Shown: positions 3,726 through 5,604 of the stretch, piece after piece | How positions within the stretch are numbered: position 1 is the first letter of the stretch | How the letters are laid out: every line of letters starts with the position of its first letter | Source: an uncultured Prevotella sp. | GTDB lineage: Bacteria; Bacteroidota; Bacteroidia; Bacteroidales; Bacteroidaceae | DNA length: 5,604 nt | Reading direction: 5' to 3' | Assembly (NCBI GenBank): GCA_937906765.1 | Contig: CALCUV010000321.1 | Coordinates: 1-5,604 of the forward strand | Notes under the pieces: generated by a model | What the model saw: only the letters and a program-made list of their open reading frames with translations | Database searches by the model: none | What the model was told of the DNA's origin: nothing | Position numbers and translations under genes: made by a program

Positions 3726-5604
3726 ATGGCTAAGAATAAGAACAAGGAGAAAGCCCCGCGCTTGTCAAAAAAAGAAATTCATGAAGGATTGCTTACGCTT
3801 TTCGAAATGAACCCAGCCAAGGATTTGGACATCAAACACATCTTCCGCCACCTGCAAGCAAAAACACACGGCGCCAAGATGCTGGTGATGGACGTTATTG
3901 ACGACTTAGTCTTCGACGACTACCTTGCGCGTGCCGCAGAGGGAGTTTACCGTCGCGTTCATCGTAGCAATGATATGATTGGAACGTTCCGCCGCAAGCG
4001 TAATGGACACAATATTTTTGTTCCCGATGATGGCGGAAAGGACATCTTAGTTTGTGAGCGAAATGCAATGCACGCGCTCGACGGCGATAGAGTCAGAGTG
4101 ACCATGCTTGCTCGCCGCCACGGCCATACAAGAGAGGCGCAAGTGACGGAGATTGTAGAGCGCGTGAAAGATACGTTTGTCGGTCAGCTCCAAGTGGAGA
4201 AGAATTATGCCTTTCTCATTACCGAGAGCCGCTCTTTGGCAACCGATATTTTCGTGCCCAAGACTGCGCTCAAGGGAGGTAAGACGGGCGATAAGGCCTT
4301 AGTGCAAATCGTGGAATGGCCTGAGGATTCGAAGAGTCCCATTGGGAAAGTCATTGACATCCTTGGCAAGCAGGGCGAAAACAATGCCGAAATGCACGCC
4401 ATCCTTGCCGAATACGGGTTGCCCTATAAGTATCCCGCCAACGTAGAACGCGCTGCCGAGAAAATAGAACCCGGAATCACGCCCGAAGAAGTGGCCCGCC
4501 GCCTCGACATGCGCGATGTGTTGACCGTGACTATCGACCCGAAGGACGCAAAAGACTTTGACGACGCCATTTCTATCCGTCCGCTCGAAAAGGGTGAGTG
4601 GGAAGTGGGCGTACATATCGCTGACGTGTCCCACTATGTGAAGGAGGGCGACATTATTGACCGCGAAGCAGAAAAGCGTGCGACAAGCGTCTATCTCGTT
4701 GACCGAACCATCCCCATGCTTCCGGAAAGACTCTGCAATTTCATTTGCTCGCTCCGCCCTGACGAAGACAAGCTCACCTATTCTGCTATCTTCCGCATGA
4801 ATGAAAAAGGTGAAGTTTTGAAATGGCGCCTTGCACACACCGTTATTCGTTCGAACCGACGCTTTGCCTACGAAGAAGTGCAACATATCTTTGAACAAAA
4901 TGGCGAGGCTTCCGAACAAGATTACAATCTTCCGGGAGAACATCCCGAAATTACGGGTTCTTTTGAAAATCCTGTGGGAGAATATGCGCACGAACTCTTA
5001 GTTCTCAACCGCCTTGCGAAACAATTGCGCGCCAAGCGCTTTAAGAATGGTGCGATAGGCTTTGACCGTCCCGAGGTGCGCTTTGAAATTGACGAAAAGG
5101 GCACTCCCATTAGCACCTATATCAAGATTGCGAAGGACGCCAACAAACTCGTGGAAGAATTTATGCTCCTTGCCAATCGCTCTGTGGCAGAAAGCATCGC
5201 CCTTGTGCCAAAGGGCAAGACGCCTAAGGTACTCCCCTACCGCATTCACGACGTTCCTGACCCCGAAAAGTTAGAAAAGCTCCAGAGTTTCATTGCGAAA
5301 TTCGGCTATCGCTTACGTACGGAGGGTTCGAAGAAGGATGTGTCGATGAGCATCAATAAGTTGCTCGACGATGTGAAGGGTAAGAAGGAGGAAGGCGTAG
5401 TTGAACTCGTGGCACTCCGAGCGATGATGAAGGCAAAGTATTCTACGCACAACATTGGGCATTACGGTCTTATGTTCCAGCATTACACGCACTTCACTTC
5501 GCCCATCCGCCGCTACCCCGATACACTTGTTCACCGCCTCTTGACACGTTATGAAGAGGGGGGCAGAAGTGTGAGTCAGACGAAGTATGAAAACCTTTGC
5601 GAAC
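3726..5604 (+). CDS. rnr: Ribonuclease R (3'-5' exoribonuclease), 3' end outside the window
   Basis: RNase R degrades structured RNA processively from the 3' end and takes part in rRNA quality control and mRNA turnover in the cytoplasm. Starting at ATG 3726, 626 codons are present before the window edge, out of an expected total of somewhat over 700. In order: a lysine-rich N-terminus; a winged-helix region (about 13-75); two cold-shock-type OB folds (about 84-135, with GTFRRKRNGHNIFVPDD, and about 150-215); and the RNB catalytic domain (about 255-610). Four aspartates, D271, D277, D279 and D280 in TIDPKDAKDFDDAIS, line up with the metal-binding set of E. coli RNase R (D279 corresponds to its catalytic D280), and Y323 in SVYLVDR corresponds to its Y324. 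HIADVSHYV (297-305) and the family signature ending HFTSPIRRYPDTLVH (589-603) are intact. The S1 domain and basic tail lie beyond base 5604. There is no Shine-Dalgarno near the ATG, which is usual for Bacteroidetes. It is divergent from the DUF4294 gene. Confidence 0.95.
   Translation, partial: MAKNKNKEKAPRLSKKEIHEGLLTLFEMNPAKDLDIKHIFRHLQAKTHGAKMLVMDVIDDLVFDDYLARAAEGVYRRVHRSNDMIGTFRRKRNGHNIFVPDDGGKDILVCERNAMHALDGDRVRVTMLARRHGHTREAQVTEIVERVKDTFVGQLQVEKNYAFLITESRSLATDIFVPKTALKGGKTGDKALVQIVEWPEDSKSPIGKVIDILGKQGENNAEMHAILAEYGLPYKYPANVERAAEKIEPGITPEEVARRLDMRDVLTVTIDPKDAKDFDDAISIRPLEKGEWEVGVHIADVSHYVKEGDIIDREAEKRATSVYLVDRTIPMLPERLCNFICSLRPDEDKLTYSAIFRMNEKGEVLKWRLAHTVIRSNRRFAYEEVQHIFEQNGEASEQDYNLPGEHPEITGSFENPVGEYAHELLVLNRLAKQLRAKRFKNGAIGFDRPEVRFEIDEKGTPISTYIKIAKDANKLVEEFMLLANRSVAESIALVPKGKTPKVLPYRIHDVPDPEKLEKLQSFIAKFGYRLRTEGSKKDVSMSINKLLDDVKGKKEEGVVELVALRAMMKAKYSTHNIGHYGLMFQHYTHFTSPIRRYPDTLVHRLLTRYEEGGRSVSQTKYENLCE

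Noticed and set aside
4299..4991. A 230-codon open frame on the - strand inside rnr
   Set aside because: It is antisense to the RNB domain of rnr, whose catalytic residues are intact. The length is a by-product of codon use in a strongly constrained gene, and no family motif is seen.
1..5604. tRNA, rRNA, insertion sequence ends or a recombinase gene
   Set aside because: I found no cloverleaf, rRNA segment, transposase or integrase motif, nor matching terminal inverted repeats at the two breakpoints.

Overview
The window looks like a Bacteroidetes chromosome, probably of the order Bacteroidales and possibly Prevotella-like. Three things point there. A secreted protein of the DUF4294 type, known mainly from Bacteroidetes, sits in the middle. 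The ribD, prmC and rnr products read as Bacteroidales versions. Start codons lack clear Shine-Dalgarno sequences, while sites matching the Bacteroides -7 consensus TAnnTTTG lie in the intergenic gaps. The genus is a guess.

Left end (1-810): a patchwork. Bases 1 to about 355 (about 34% G+C by hand count) encode the C-terminal helical part of a type I restriction subunit HsdR, which loses its family-like sequence after about base 354. Bases about 360-649 (about 44% G+C) carry an unrecognised but coding-looking open frame on the + strand. Bases about 655-795 hold, on the - strand, only the first 47 or so codons of a putative SAM-methyltransferase-like gene that once followed ribD. Two breakpoints, near 350-375 and 645-657, therefore separate a low-G+C accessory region from the core chromosome.

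Middle (810-3561, all - strand), in transcription order: a DUF4294 secreted protein; a 190-bp gap with inverted repeats and a possible promoter; prmC, which methylates the GGQ glutamine of peptide chain release factors; and ribD, the bifunctional deaminase/reductase of riboflavin synthesis. prmC and ribD are probably co-transcribed (81 bp apart), and the methyltransferase remnant follows ribD by 14 bp. A tandem array of seven 7-bp units forms the 3' end of prmC and its stop codon.

Right end (3562-5604): a 164-bp divergent intergenic region with candidate promoters, then rnr (exoribonuclease R) on the + strand. The first 626 codons are present, including the whole catalytic centre, and the gene runs off the window edge.

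I do not see a complete new defence or mobile system. The most informative signals are the two-breakpoint scar beside a type I restriction gene and the heptamer array, which carries a stop codon in all three frames at the end of prmC.
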